Below are positions 36,831 through 46,208 of a DNA stretch of 64,000 nucleotides, piece by piece. The notes beneath the pieces are model-generated. The model ran no database searches. It had not been told where the DNA came from and worked only from the letters and a program-made list of their open reading frames with translations. The stretch spans positions 62,001 to 126,000 of the forward strand of contig JACKOW010000009.1 in assembly GCA_024234055.1 (NCBI GenBank), in the 5' to 3' direction. The translations under genes were made by a program, and so were the position numbers. This DNA is from Rhodanobacteraceae bacterium. GTDB taxonomy: Bacteria; Pseudomonadota; Gammaproteobacteria; Xanthomonadales; SZUA-5. Positions within the stretch are counted from its first letter, which is position 1. Every line of letters starts with the position of its first letter.

Positions 36831-37421
36831 TTGCAGCGAACGCTTTTTGATACGCCCGTCGTCAACATCCTGCTGCGCGCAGTGTCGCGGGCGTTTCTGC
36901 ATCTTGCGGGCTGGAAGGTGGAAGGCACATTGCCTGACCGCGCCGGCAAATGCGTGCTGATCGCTGCGCCACACACCAGCAACTGGGACTTGCCGTACAC
37001 GCTGATGGTGGCTTTCGTGTTGAATCTGCGGGTGTACTGGATGGGCAAGCAGAGTTTGTTTCGTTGGCCATTCGGCCCGGTCATGCGCTGGCTGGGCGGC
37101 ATCGCCGTGGATCGCTCCAAGGCCAACAATCTGGTGGCGGCGTCGGCCCAGGCCATCATCGAGGCGGACGGCCCGCTGCAACTGGCAGTGCCGCCTGAAG
37201 GCACACGCGGCAAGACTCGTCACTGGAAGACCGGCTTCTACCATATCGCCATCGCCGCGCAGGTGCCGATCGTGCTGGCCTACATGGACTACGAGCGCAA
37301 GGTGAGCGGCCTCGGTCCGGTTTTCAAGCCGACCGGCGACGTGAATGCCGACATGGCCGAGATCAAGCGTTTCTACGCCCACATCAAGGGCCGCAACGCC
37401 ACGCAATTCGAAGCCGACTGA
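36831..37421 (+). CDS. 1-acyl-sn-glycerol-3-phosphate acyltransferase-like protein
   Basis: 196 residues from a TTG at 36831. The acyltransferase motif I is APHTSNWDLPY (HxxxxD-like), the second block is WMGKQSLFRWPFGPVMRWLG, and the glycerophosphate-binding block is VPPEGTRGKTRHWKTGFYHI. This is the short PlsC-like subfamily common in Gram-negative bacteria. It transfers an acyl chain to an unknown lipid acceptor at the inner membrane. The start codon is uncertain. Confidence 0.8.
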   Translation: MQRTLFDTPVVNILLRAVSRAFLHLAGWKVEGTLPDRAGKCVLIAAPHTSNWDLPYTLMVAFVLNLRVYWMGKQSLFRWPFGPVMRWLGGIAVDRSKANNLVAASAQAIIEADGPLQLAVPPEGTRGKTRHWKTGFYHIAIAAQVPIVLAYMDYERKVSGLGPVFKPTGDVNADMAEIKRFYAHIKGRNATQFEAD

Positions 37422-37845
37422 GGTCTGGTCGGGCAGCATCAACGAGAGGTTCGAGAGCGCCTCGGCGGGCGCCTGAAACCCATCAGCCAGACCCGCTGTC
37501 GCAGCCGCATGAGCTCGTCGGTAGCTGCTTCCGAAAATATTTTTTGGCTAGCAAACGAGCTTTGAATCCTGATTGCCGCAACGCAGCGTGATCGATCTGC
37601 ATGGACCAGCACGCCCGGTGTGGCCTGCCTTCAAAATGCAGACAAGTTGCTGATGCAGCGCACAAAAAATTTTCATGTTCCAATGCGCTGTCACACTGAT
37701 TGACGTCCATCCATACGCCAGCGTACATTGCGCCGCGGTCCGGATGGGAAGCCCTTCATCGGGTTCCGGGCCGCACTGATGTTGTTCGTCACTGGGACAG
37801 AAGTCATCCGACTTCTGCGGCGTACATCTATTCATGGGGAGGATC
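37422..37845. other. AT-richer intergenic region upstream of the SGNH gene
   Basis: No gene seen. The stretch around 37530-37690 (AAAATATTTTTTGGC, AAAAAATTTTCATG) is clearly richer in A/T than its surroundings, suggesting promoter or regulatory DNA for the downstream secreted hydrolase. It also contains the 20-bp palindrome listed separately. Confidence 0.5.
37798..37817 (+). promoter_or_regulatory. Perfect inverted repeat upstream of SGNH hydrolase
   Basis: CAGAAGTC-ATCC-GACTTCTG, 8-bp arms with a 4-base spacer, ends 28 bp before the start codon and 22 bp before the GGAGG site. It could be an operator or a leader hairpin. It is not followed by a T-run, so it is not a terminator. Confidence 0.5.
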
Positions 37846-38934
37846 ATGAATACTTTTTCTTGTGGCTTAGTCCGCAGGTCACTGCCTGCCATTCTGTTAC
37901 TGGCTCTGGGTGGCCAGGTTGCAGCAAATACCTTGAACCAGAACGTGTCGTGGACGGTCGATCGGGCCGGTACCACGGCCAAGTATCGGGTTGTCGCCTA
38001 TGGCGATTCCATCTATGCCGGCTACAACGGCTCGGTCAGCAAGGCGGCGAAATACTCGGCGCCCACCGTCGATGCCGAGTACCTGTCGGCCATCTGGAAT
38101 GCCGATATCGAGAGCATCCGTCGAGCCAAGTCCGGCGCGGTTGCCTCGGATGTCTACAACAACAAGATCGTGGCCGAACGCTCATACATGCAGGCCAGCA
38201 GCACCCGCGTGGTGGCTTTCGAGATGTGCGGCAATGATGGTCTGCAGGCGCGCACCAGCTTCAAGGGGCAGTCGGGCACCTGCAACTACGGCGTGCTCAA
38301 TACGGCGCTGGCCAACTGCAAGACCTATGTGGCCGCGGCGATGGATTACATCAATGCCAACGCCAGCCCGAACACCAAGCTCAAGGTGATTTCCAACCTG
38401 TACTACCCGGGCTACAACGCCGATAACGTGCAGAGCACCTGCAAGGACGCCAGCACCGGTGCGACGGTGAACATGCGCAACACCTTCCTCCCGATCATCG
38501 CCAAGATGAACTACTGGATGTGCGAGAACGCCCGCCTCAAGGGCTTCAAGTGCGCCGACAGCTTCGCCCAGTTCATGGGCGCTGACTACGACAGCAATGG
38601 CGACGGTCAGATCGATTCGGAGGCCCTGCGCTACGTGGCGGGTGAAAGCGAAAGCAGCTATGTGAACCGCATCTCCAACACGTTGAAATCGACCTTGCGC
38701 GATGCCAACACGCACTTTGTCAGTTCCAGCAGCAGCTACGACTACATCCAGTCCGACGATGTGCATCCCACTTACACCGGGGGCACTGTCTCCGCGGGTC
38801 TGTGGGGTGGCAGCACCGGCACCGGGGCGCCGCGCTACACCAGTTTCAGCGGTGGCAAGAGTCCGATCTGGAACCGGTACGGCCATGAGCGCATGGGCTG
38901 GTCGATGTCGGTCTACAATCCGGCCAGCCCCTGA
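37846..38934 (+). CDS. Secreted SGNH/GDSL hydrolase with EF-hand loop
   Basis: 362 residues from ATG 37846 with GGGAGG upstream. A signal peptide (SLPAILLLALGGQVAAN) precedes the catalytic domain. Block I is AYGDSIYAGYNG with the nucleophile Ser near residue 55, block III is FEMCGNDG near 129-131, and block V is SDDVHPTYT with Asp304/His307. Between blocks III and V lies DYDSNGDGQIDSE (about 247-259), a textbook EF-hand calcium loop not usual in this family. Likely a secreted esterase or lipase, possibly calcium-dependent. Substrate unknown. Confidence 0.83.
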   Translation: MNTFSCGLVRRSLPAILLLALGGQVAANTLNQNVSWTVDRAGTTAKYRVVAYGDSIYAGYNGSVSKAAKYSAPTVDAEYLSAIWNADIESIRRAKSGAVASDVYNNKIVAERSYMQASSTRVVAFEMCGNDGLQARTSFKGQSGTCNYGVLNTALANCKTYVAAAMDYINANASPNTKLKVISNLYYPGYNADNVQSTCKDASTGATVNMRNTFLPIIAKMNYWMCENARLKGFKCADSFAQFMGADYDSNGDGQIDSEALRYVAGESESSYVNRISNTLKSTLRDANTHFVSSSSSYDYIQSDDVHPTYTGGTVSAGLWGGSTGTGAPRYTSFSGGKSPIWNRYGHERMGWSMSVYNPASP

Positions 38935-38956
38935 CGGGCAAGGCTGAGTCAGGCTG

Positions 38957-39661
38957 ATGTCGGTCTCTGACCAGAAGCACACCACGCCGTCCCCTGCGGA
39001 CGGCGATGGTGTGCGCATCATCCGCGAGCGACCGCCGGGGCATGGGCGGTCGCGTTTCCTGCGGGTGCTGGTTTTGACGCTGGTGGGGACCTTGATTGGC
39101 TACCTCTTTCTGCATTCACCGCTGATGAAACGGGACGTTGATCGCTCCGCAGGTGCGCCAATATCGGCGATGCCTGCGCCAGAGCTTGCCGACCCGCAGG
39201 ACATCAAGATGCCGACCGAGCTGCCGCGACCGGTGCCGCCGGCCGCCACCAGCACTACCTCATCGAATCCAGCCGACTGGCGCACCGGCGATGCCAATGA
39301 CATCGCCACCTATGTGTCACCGACCGACCCGGAACCGACAGCTGCCGAGCTGATCAAGGCTTTGCGAGACTCCGGTGAAACCGGCGGCATCGCCGCCTTC
39401 AATCCGCCTGGCACCAGCCCGCCGCTGCAAGGACTGGCGGTGCCGGAGGACTTCGAATTGCCGGAAGGCTATGTGCGCCACCACCAGGTGACTGACGAGG
39501 GCGAGCCGATCGAGGCCATCCTGATGTTCTCGCCGGATTACGTGTTCCGCGATGCCGACGGTGCGGTCATACCGGTACCCGAAGACCGCGTGGTGCCCGC
39601 GGACATGGCGCCACCGGGAATGCCGATCCGGCATATCGAGATTCCGCCGCCGCCGGAATGA
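38957..39661 (+). CDS. Membrane-anchored hypothetical protein
   Basis: 234 residues. A basic cytoplasmic N-terminus precedes one membrane segment (FLRVLVLTLVGTLIGYLFL, about 34-52). The rest is a proline-rich periplasmic region ending IEIPPPPE. There is no recognised domain. It starts 22 bp after the SGNH hydrolase and is probably co-transcribed, so a link with secretion or activation of that enzyme is possible but unproven. Confidence 0.6.
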   Translation: MSVSDQKHTTPSPADGDGVRIIRERPPGHGRSRFLRVLVLTLVGTLIGYLFLHSPLMKRDVDRSAGAPISAMPAPELADPQDIKMPTELPRPVPPAATSTTSSNPADWRTGDANDIATYVSPTDPEPTAAELIKALRDSGETGGIAAFNPPGTSPPLQGLAVPEDFELPEGYVRHHQVTDEGEPIEAILMFSPDYVFRDADGAVIPVPEDRVVPADMAPPGMPIRHIEIPPPPE

Positions 39662-39911
39662 GGGGCCGGACTCAGACGTCATCGCGAGCCACCTGTTTCG
39701 GCTCCACACGGCCCACGAGCCGTGAAGCGGGCGGTTGAAGGCTGTTGCGGTTCCAGACGTGTCTGGACGTTTTTCGCTCGTTGAGGTAGGCCAAGGGTGC
39801 GCGCCGCAGGCGCGTTCCCCGGCACCCGCCCCATCCAGGAATGCCGGGGAGCCGCTGCGCGGCACCTTCGGGCTACCTCAAGCGTGACTTTCCAATCCCA
39901 AGGGCCAGACC
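39662..39911. repeat. Interspersed repeat modules before the Lnt-like gene
   Basis: No gene. Contains one 'catcgcgagccacctgt..cgg ... cacgagccgtgaa' unit (39680-39725), one TCCAGACGTGTCTGGA palindrome (39752-39768) and part of a 'gccgctgcgcggcacctt-cgggctac' module (39850-39878). Confidence 0.7.
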
Positions 39912-42377
39912 ATGCCGCAATCCGCTACTCCCCGATGGCTCATGCTCGCCGGCATCCTGGTCAGCGCCGTGCTGCTGGGGCTGTATGCGCAGGGTGGCTG
40001 GCCGCTGGGCTTCGTCGCGCTGGCGCCCTGGCTGCTGAGCCTCAACAGCGCCCGCACAATGGCGGGCGCGTTGTTGAGTGGCTGGCTGATGAGCGTGGCC
40101 TTTGCGGTGGCGGTGTTCACCTGGTTCGGAGTGGCGATCGGCAGCTACACCGGTGGCGGATCGCCGATCGGCGTGCTCGCACTCTGTCTGCTGGCGCCAA
40201 TCCTGCAGCCTCAGGTGCTGGTCTTCGCGCTCATTCGCCATTGGGCGCGCGCGTGGCACGGGCCGATCCTGTTCGCGCTGGCCGGCGCTTGTGCCTGGGT
40301 GGCTTGCGAGCAGCTGATCCCGAAACTCTTGGGTGACACGCTGGGCCACGGCCTGGCATCGGCCGTGCGCTTGCGCCAGGTGGCCGATCTCGGCGGTGCC
40401 GCGGGCATCACCTTGCTGCTGATCCTGGTGAACGAGGCGCTGGCGCTGGCCTGGCAGCGTAGGCGTGACGGCCTGCGGGCGCTGCGGCTGCCGCTGGCGA
40501 TGTCGGCGCTGCTGCCCTTGTTGATGGCAGGCTATGGTTGGCTGCGTTTATCCAGCCTGGAATCCACCTCGCCTGAGCAACCGGTGGCGGCACTGCGCAT
40601 CGGCATGGTGCAGTCGGGGATTGTCGATTACGAGGGGCTGCGGCGCGAGCTGGGGACCTATGCGGTGGTCCGGCAGGTGCTCGATACCCACTTCGGGTTG
40701 TCACGCGCGGCCATCGAGCACCATGGCGTGGATGCGCTGCTGTGGTCGGAGACCGTCTATCCCACCACTTTCGGCCACCCGCGCAGCGAGGATGGAGCGG
40801 CGCTGGATCAGGAGATCCTCGACTTCGTCAGCACGGCTGGCGTGGCGCTGGTCTTCGGCACCTATGATCTGGACGCTGCCGGTGAATACAATGCGGCGGC
40901 CTTCGTCGAGCCGGGCAGGGGCTTGCTCGGTTACTACCGCAAGACCCATCCCTTTCCATTGACCGAGCATGTGCCGGCATGGCTGGATGGCCCGTTGCTC
41001 AGGCATTGGCTGCCGTGGACTGGCAGCTGGCAGCCCGGATCCGGGGCGCGGGTGTTTCCGCTGCGCGCCGCCGATGGCCGCGAGTTGCAGGTGTTGCCGC
41101 TGATCTGTCTCGACGATGTGCGCCCGGACCTGGCCATCGACGGCGCGCGCCTCGGCGCCCAGGCCATCATCGGCCTATCCAACGATGCCTGGTTCAGTGC
41201 CCATCCCATCGGGGCCCGATTGCATCTGCAGGTGGCGAGTTTTCGCAGCATCGAGACCCGAATGCCGCAATTGCGGGTCACCAGCAATGGCCTCAGCGCC
41301 TACATCGACCCCAGTGGCGAGGTGCTGGTCAGTACCGAAATGGGCCAGCAAGCGGTGTTGGCCGGCGAGCTACCCGTGAGCAATCCGCCGATGACGCTGA
41401 TGGTGCGCTGGGGCGACTGGGTAGGCCGCGCGGCGCTGGCCTTGCTGTTGGCGTTGGCCAGCGTCCAGCTTTGGCGTGCATGGCGGCGTGTGCGAGTGCC
41501 CGCGCGAGCGCCGTTGCACCAAGCAGAATCGGCCCTCGAATTGACCCTGCTGTCGCCGTTCTGGCGGCGGGTCTGCGCCTGCTTGCGTCTCGGATCTGGC
41601 CTGGGGCTGCTGGTGCTCGGTGTGCGGATGCTGCAGGTCGACGGCATGCAGGTGAATTCACTGGTGCAGATTCAGATCTTCGTCGCCGGGGTGCTGGCAC
41701 CCGCCATCGCTGCATGGGTGATCGCACGCATCTGCGGCGGTACCGCTCGAGTCCGCGCCGGGCAATTGTTGCTGCAACAGCGCTGGCAAAGGATCGAAAT
41801 CCCCGTGGCCAGCATTGCGGCCATCCGGCTCTGGCGTCTGCCTTTGCCAGGCGTCGGCTTCGATCTGGAACTGGTCTCAGGCCGTCGCCTGGCCGTTGGC
41901 ATCGTCTGCGCAGATCCGCGTGCACTGCTGCGCACGCTGTCCGCGGCGGGAGCGCCGGTGACACTGATCGACACGGCCTTCGGACACATGGCCGATTACG
42001 CCGCCGCCCGAGCCGCCAATTTGCGTCCCTGGCTGGATCAGGGGTTGACCAAGTTCGGCCTGTTCCCGCTGGTTGCGGCGCTGCCCGCCTTTCGCCTGCA
42101 CCAGCATATCGCCTTCGGCGGCACCTTCGGCGAGTACTACACCTATGGCTTGCGGGCCTGGTTGAGCGGCTTGCTGATCTGGTGGGCATCCTGGTCGCTG
42201 GGGTTGATGCTGTTTGCTGCGGTGCTGCGGGTGGGCGCCGAATGCGGCAACGCCTTGGCGCAAGGGTGGCAACCCGGTCGCGCTGCCGGAGTCCGCCACA
42301 TCCTGGAGTGGCTGATCCGTCTGGCCTTCTATCTGGGCGCGCCGATCTGGCTGCTGTTGCGGGTGCTGGGGGGCTAG
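39912..42377 (+). CDS. Apolipoprotein N-acyltransferase-like protein with C-terminal extension
   Basis: 821 residues, much longer than the ~510 of Lnt. Residues 1-215 are a multi-pass membrane bundle. Residues ~225-505 form a nitrilase-fold domain with the Glu (WSETVYP, E280), Lys (YRKTHPFPLTEHVP, K344) and Cys (PLICLDDVRP, C399) triad. In typical Lnt the Cys is followed by Tyr-Glu, and here it is Leu-Asp-Asp. After the usual Lnt C-terminal helix come about 300 extra residues with several further membrane segments and a soluble insert. It may acylate lipoproteins or a different acceptor. Its TAG stop lies in the end of a MITE-like repeat. Confidence 0.78.
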   Translation: MPQSATPRWLMLAGILVSAVLLGLYAQGGWPLGFVALAPWLLSLNSARTMAGALLSGWLMSVAFAVAVFTWFGVAIGSYTGGGSPIGVLALCLLAPILQPQVLVFALIRHWARAWHGPILFALAGACAWVACEQLIPKLLGDTLGHGLASAVRLRQVADLGGAAGITLLLILVNEALALAWQRRRDGLRALRLPLAMSALLPLLMAGYGWLRLSSLESTSPEQPVAALRIGMVQSGIVDYEGLRRELGTYAVVRQVLDTHFGLSRAAIEHHGVDALLWSETVYPTTFGHPRSEDGAALDQEILDFVSTAGVALVFGTYDLDAAGEYNAAAFVEPGRGLLGYYRKTHPFPLTEHVPAWLDGPLLRHWLPWTGSWQPGSGARVFPLRAADGRELQVLPLICLDDVRPDLAIDGARLGAQAIIGLSNDAWFSAHPIGARLHLQVASFRSIETRMPQLRVTSNGLSAYIDPSGEVLVSTEMGQQAVLAGELPVSNPPMTLMVRWGDWVGRAALALLLALASVQLWRAWRRVRVPARAPLHQAESALELTLLSPFWRRVCACLRLGSGLGLLVLGVRMLQVDGMQVNSLVQIQIFVAGVLAPAIAAWVIARICGGTARVRAGQLLLQQRWQRIEIPVASIAAIRLWRLPLPGVGFDLELVSGRRLAVGIVCADPRALLRTLSAAGAPVTLIDTAFGHMADYAAARAANLRPWLDQGLTKFGLFPLVAALPAFRLHQHIAFGGTFGEYYTYGLRAWLSGLLIWWASWSLGLMLFAAVLRVGAECGNALAQGWQPGRAAGVRHILEWLIRLAFYLGAPIWLLLRVLGG

Positions 42378-42625
42378 TCCGCATTTCTCACACCTGCGCG
42401 AGCAGATGCCCCCAATTCCCTAGTGGTACAAGGCGATTCCGAGGCACGCAGCAGTCACGGAGTGTTTGGCTGCATCTGCCCGCTTTGCGGACCTCGCTGG
42501 TTCTTTGCGACTATCGCGGCGTTGCTCCTCCTCGCAATGGAATCACCATTCCTCGTTGTCGCGCCTTGCGCTAGTCGCAAAGCCCTGCGCGATCCTCCGC
42601 AACAGGTGTGAGAAATGCGGACTAG
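42374..42625. mobile_element. MITE-like element, copy 2 (~252 bp)
   Basis: Perfect 21-bp ends: CTAGTCCGCATTTCTCACAC at the left and its reverse complement at the right. The interior is nearly identical to 23283-23532. Inserted between the Lnt-like gene and chrA. The left CTAG provides the Lnt-like stop codon. No transposase inside. Confidence 0.88.
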
Positions 42626-42654
42626 GGATTCTCTGGCGAAGACCCACTCGAGTG

Positions 42655-44013
42655 TCAGGCGCTGAGCCCGCTGCTGCGCAGGATCAGTCCCAGCAGTGCG
42701 CTCGCGGCGATCACTTCGATGACGCCGCGACGGAATCGAAACAGCGCCAGCCCAGCCGCGATCGCGATCAAGGCCGCGGACAGATCGATGGTGCCCGCGC
42801 GGCCATCAGGCCAGAGCACATGGCCGGCGAAGAACAGGGCGAGATTGAGGATGACGCCGACTACCGCGGCGGTGATCGCGGTCAGAGGCGCGCTGAACTT
42901 GAGGTTTCCGCGGGTGGATTCCACCAGCGGGCCGCCGGCCAGGATGAACAGAAAGGACGGCAGGAAGGTGAACCAAGTCACCAGGGTCGCGGCCACGGCG
43001 CCGGCGAGAAACAGCTGTTCCGGACCGAACAGGGCTTGCCCATGGCCACCGACGAAGGCAACGAAGGCGACCACCATGACCAGCGGACCCGGCGTGCTTT
43101 CACCGAGCGCCAGGCCGTCGATCATCTGCGTGGGGCTGAGCCAGCCGTAGTGCAACACCGCGCCCTGATAGACATAGGGCAGCACCGCGTAGGCACCACC
43201 GAAGGTGAGCAGCGCGGCCTTGGTGAAGAACCAGCCCATCTGGGTCAGCGTGTGCTCCCAGCCGAAAGCACTGGTCAGCAAGGCCATCGGGATGGCCCAC
43301 AGCAGCAGCCCGCAGGCCAGAATCCATGCCAGTCGGCGCCAGCGAAAGCGCGCATGCGCCGGGAGTTCGCTGTGATCGTCGATCACACAGGGTGGGTGGA
43401 TGCCGTCAGCCACGGGCCGAGGGCCTCCCACCGCGAAGACCTCAGGCGCGAGCCGTCCGCCGACCAGTCCGATCAAAGCCGCGCCGGCAAGGATCATCGG
43501 AAACGGCGCATGGCCCAGAAAAATCGCCAGGAAGGCCGCCGCAGCAATCGCCCACAGCCAGCGGTTCCTCAAGGCCTGCCTGCCGATGCGCCAGGCCGCG
43601 TGGGCCACGATCGCCACCACCGCAGGCTTGATGCCGTGGAACAGACCGGCCACCACGTCCAACTCGCCGAACGCCAGGTACAGCCAGGCCAGCGCCACCA
43701 GGATCAGCAGCGAGGGCAGCACAAACAGGGCACCGGCGACAATGCCGCCCCAGCTGCGGTGCATCAGCCAGCCGATGTAGGTTGCCAGTTGCTGCGCCTC
43801 CGGGCCGGGCAGCAACATGCAGTAATTCAGCGCGTGCAGAAATCGGCGTTCGGAAATCCAGCGGCGTTTCTCCACCAGTTCCTGATGCATGATCGAGATC
43901 TGCCCTGCCGGGCCGCCGAAGCTGATGAAACCCAGTTTCAGCCAGAAACCCAGGGCCTCCCGGAATCGGATGGCTGGCGGAGCCTCGCCCGCTGTGTGGT
44001 CGGGCGCAGTCAT
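42655..44013 (-). CDS. chrA: Chromate transporter ChrA
   Basis: 452 residues with two homologous CHR domains. The first has the signature LGFISFGGPAGQISIMHQEL and the block LNYCMLLPGPEAQQLATYIG. The second begins LTFGGAYAVLPYVYQGAVLH, with ALGESTPGPLVMVVAFVAFV. About ten hydrophobic segments follow the long-chain CHR pattern. It exports chromate from the cytoplasm, and sulfate relatives exist. No chrB regulator is adjacent. The neighbouring gene upstream is a DUF3422 protein on the same strand, 96 bp away. Confidence 0.92.
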   Translation of the reverse strand: MTAPDHTAGEAPPAIRFREALGFWLKLGFISFGGPAGQISIMHQELVEKRRWISERRFLHALNYCMLLPGPEAQQLATYIGWLMHRSWGGIVAGALFVLPSLLILVALAWLYLAFGELDVVAGLFHGIKPAVVAIVAHAAWRIGRQALRNRWLWAIAAAAFLAIFLGHAPFPMILAGAALIGLVGGRLAPEVFAVGGPRPVADGIHPPCVIDDHSELPAHARFRWRRLAWILACGLLLWAIPMALLTSAFGWEHTLTQMGWFFTKAALLTFGGAYAVLPYVYQGAVLHYGWLSPTQMIDGLALGESTPGPLVMVVAFVAFVGGHGQALFGPEQLFLAGAVAATLVTWFTFLPSFLFILAGGPLVESTRGNLKFSAPLTAITAAVVGVILNLALFFAGHVLWPDGRAGTIDLSAALIAIAAGLALFRFRRGVIEVIAASALLGLILRSSGLSA

Positions 44014-44109
44014 GAGGAATGCACGGTCGCAGGTCCGGGCTGCCGGGGAACATGATCATGCATGTTCGTTGCTGCGGATGGCACGCGTTCGGGCAGCCGG
44101 CCGGAGCGC

Positions 44110-45408
44110 CTACTCCTCGTTGATCGTCCGACGTCGGCGCCAGGTGGCCCAGGCCACGACCACGGCGATCAGCGGTATCGACACCGCGGTGATGATGTCG
44201 GTGTCCAGATGGTGCAGGTGCTTGCTGCCCTTGGCCAGATACGCCACCAGTTGCGAGCCATAGTAGGTCAGCACCACCACGGACAGGCCCTCGACCGTTT
44301 CCTGCAGGCGCAACTGCAGTCGCGCGCGCTGATTCATCTGCGCCAGCAGCTCCTGATTCTGGCGTTCCAGTTCGATGTCGACCCGGGTGCGCAGCAGCTG
44401 GCTGTTGCGGGCGACGCGCGCTGACAGCTCTTCCTGACGCCGACTGATGGCTTCGCAGGTGTTCATGCCAGGCAACAAGCGGCGCTGCATGAACTCATTG
44501 AAGGTGGGCAGGCCGGAAATGCGTGATTCGCGCAATTCCTCGATGCGTTGCATGACCAGGCTGTGATAGGCCTTGGCGGCGCCGAAACGGAAGGTGGTGC
44601 GCGCCACCGAGTGCTCGACCTCGGAGGCCAGTGTCGACAGCGCCGACAAGGCCAGACGCTCATCTTCGGGCGAACCCGCCCGATTGATCTGGTCCATCAG
44701 ATCGGCCAGTTGTCGCTCGCTCGAATACAGCCAGCGCCCGACCTCCTTGGCCACCGGCAGACCGAGCAAGGCCATCATCCGGTAGCTTTCGATTTCCAGC
44801 AGGCGCTGCACCGTTCGTCCTGCCTGGCGCTGGGTCATGGCTTCGTTGAGCACCAGGAAGCGCGAGAAGCCGTTCTCGATCTTGAAGTCGGTGAAGATCC
44901 AGGCGGCGTGGTCGGCGACTCGCGAGGCCACCATGGTCTTGCCATTGGGCGACAGGCCGGCCAGCACCGACTCCGGGCGGATGTCCCCGACCGCGCGCAG
45001 CTCGATCTGGGTGGCCACCATCAGCTTGCCGGGTATGCCCTGCATCCAGTCCAGGTGAATGCCGTCGAAGGCCGTGGCGTCCGCCGCCAGCTGCTCGCCA
45101 TCCTCCAGCGAACGGAAGAAGGTGTAGCTGGAGAATTCGGTATGCAGTTCCCAGCGCATGCGGAAAGCGGCGGTCTCCAGGGTCAGGTGAGCATCGGAGC
45201 TGTCGACCGCCGTGCAGCTCAAACCCTGACACCAGCGTGCCAGATTCTCACGTTCGGCCTGCTCGGTGGGTGCGCCATGCTTGAACACCAGATGCGAAAC
45301 CAGCGCCGCACCCGCCAGCGGCACTGGCGGTCTGGCGTGAAACTCGATGTTCAGCGGCTGCCGGAGTGGATGGTCCTTGAGCCGGGCAAGGATCAGGCGG
45401 GGATGCAT
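44110..45408 (-). CDS. DUF3422 family membrane protein
   Basis: 432 residues, typical for the family. N-terminal blocks HPLRQPLNIEFHARPPVPL and WELHTEFSSYTFFR are family hallmarks. The middle is a long coiled coil (SRRQEELSARVARNSQLLRT), and two membrane segments at the C-terminus (VVVLTYYGSQLVAYLAKG and VSIPLIAVVVAWATWRRRR) anchor it. The fold has some likeness to CorA-type transporters by layout, but no transport signature is visible. Function unknown. Confidence 0.85.
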   Translation of the reverse strand: MHPRLILARLKDHPLRQPLNIEFHARPPVPLAGAALVSHLVFKHGAPTEQAERENLARWCQGLSCTAVDSSDAHLTLETAAFRMRWELHTEFSSYTFFRSLEDGEQLAADATAFDGIHLDWMQGIPGKLMVATQIELRAVGDIRPESVLAGLSPNGKTMVASRVADHAAWIFTDFKIENGFSRFLVLNEAMTQRQAGRTVQRLLEIESYRMMALLGLPVAKEVGRWLYSSERQLADLMDQINRAGSPEDERLALSALSTLASEVEHSVARTTFRFGAAKAYHSLVMQRIEELRESRISGLPTFNEFMQRRLLPGMNTCEAISRRQEELSARVARNSQLLRTRVDIELERQNQELLAQMNQRARLQLRLQETVEGLSVVVLTYYGSQLVAYLAKGSKHLHHLDTDIITAVSIPLIAVVVAWATWRRRRTINEE

Positions 45409-46208
45409 GCGCGGACGCTCCGGAGTGCAGTGCTGCGTTGCAGCAGATTGTAGCCGGGGCGCGCGCTTCTGAGCTTGACATGCGTTGATCGACCGATTCG
45501 CGCCGCGAGGGCGCTCCTACGAGAAGCGAGGTCCATGGTAGGAGCGACCTTGTGTCGCGACCCGCGGAGTCTCGGTGTATCGGCGAAGACCGGAAACCGC
45601 GGTGAGCTGTGGTCAGACATTGAACGCAAAGAACGCAGAGGAACGCCGAGAACGCAGAGAAGAGCGTATCCAGACGAGATTTGATTCTCTCCGCGTTCTC
45701 CGCGACCCTCCGCGTTCTCCGCGTTGAAGCTCTGGCGGGCGGCCTGCACCGCGTGCCCGCGCGCAGGGGTCGAGCTACCGGTCGCGCCGCAAGGGCGCTC
45801 CTTGGCGCCGCGGCCCTGTGGGAGCGGATTCATCCGCGATCAAGCGACCTCGGTAGGAGCGACCTCGCGTCGCGACCGCGGTGTTTCGGTGTAACCGCCA
45901 AGACCGGGAGCCGCGGTGGGCTGTGGTCAGACATTGAACGCAAAGAACGCAGAGGAACGCCGAGAACGCAGAGAAGAGCGTATCCAGATGAGATTTGCTT
46001 CTCTCCGCGTCCTCCGCGGTCCTCTGCGTTCTCCGCGTTGTAGCTCTTGCTGGGGGCCTGCGCCGTCTGCCAGTGCCGGCGAGCGGCGAGCTGCCGGTCG
46101 CGCCGCAAACCGGGTTCTGTGTCTGCGCGCAGTCTCATGAAGGTGGTTATGCTCGTGGTGCATCGGGCAGCGTGTCGGTGCCCGAGCCCATTCCTGGAGA
46201 TCTGTTTC
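45409..46208. repeat. Intergenic region with duplicated hairpin units
   Basis: No gene supported. Two related ~200-bp units at 45538-45735 and 45852-46050 each contain a 'gtaggagcgacc.. gtcgcgacc' stretch, a conserved 'gtggtcagacattgaacgc' block and a large imperfect hairpin rich in GAACGC/GCGTTC. The two units are about 90% alike and lie 314 bp apart. A third copy of the hairpin lies at 11285-11391. Confidence 0.8.

Noticed and set aside
37798..37817. Rho-independent terminator
   Set aside because: The perfect 8-bp stem has no T-run after either arm and lies just before a gene start, so an operator or leader hairpin is more likely.
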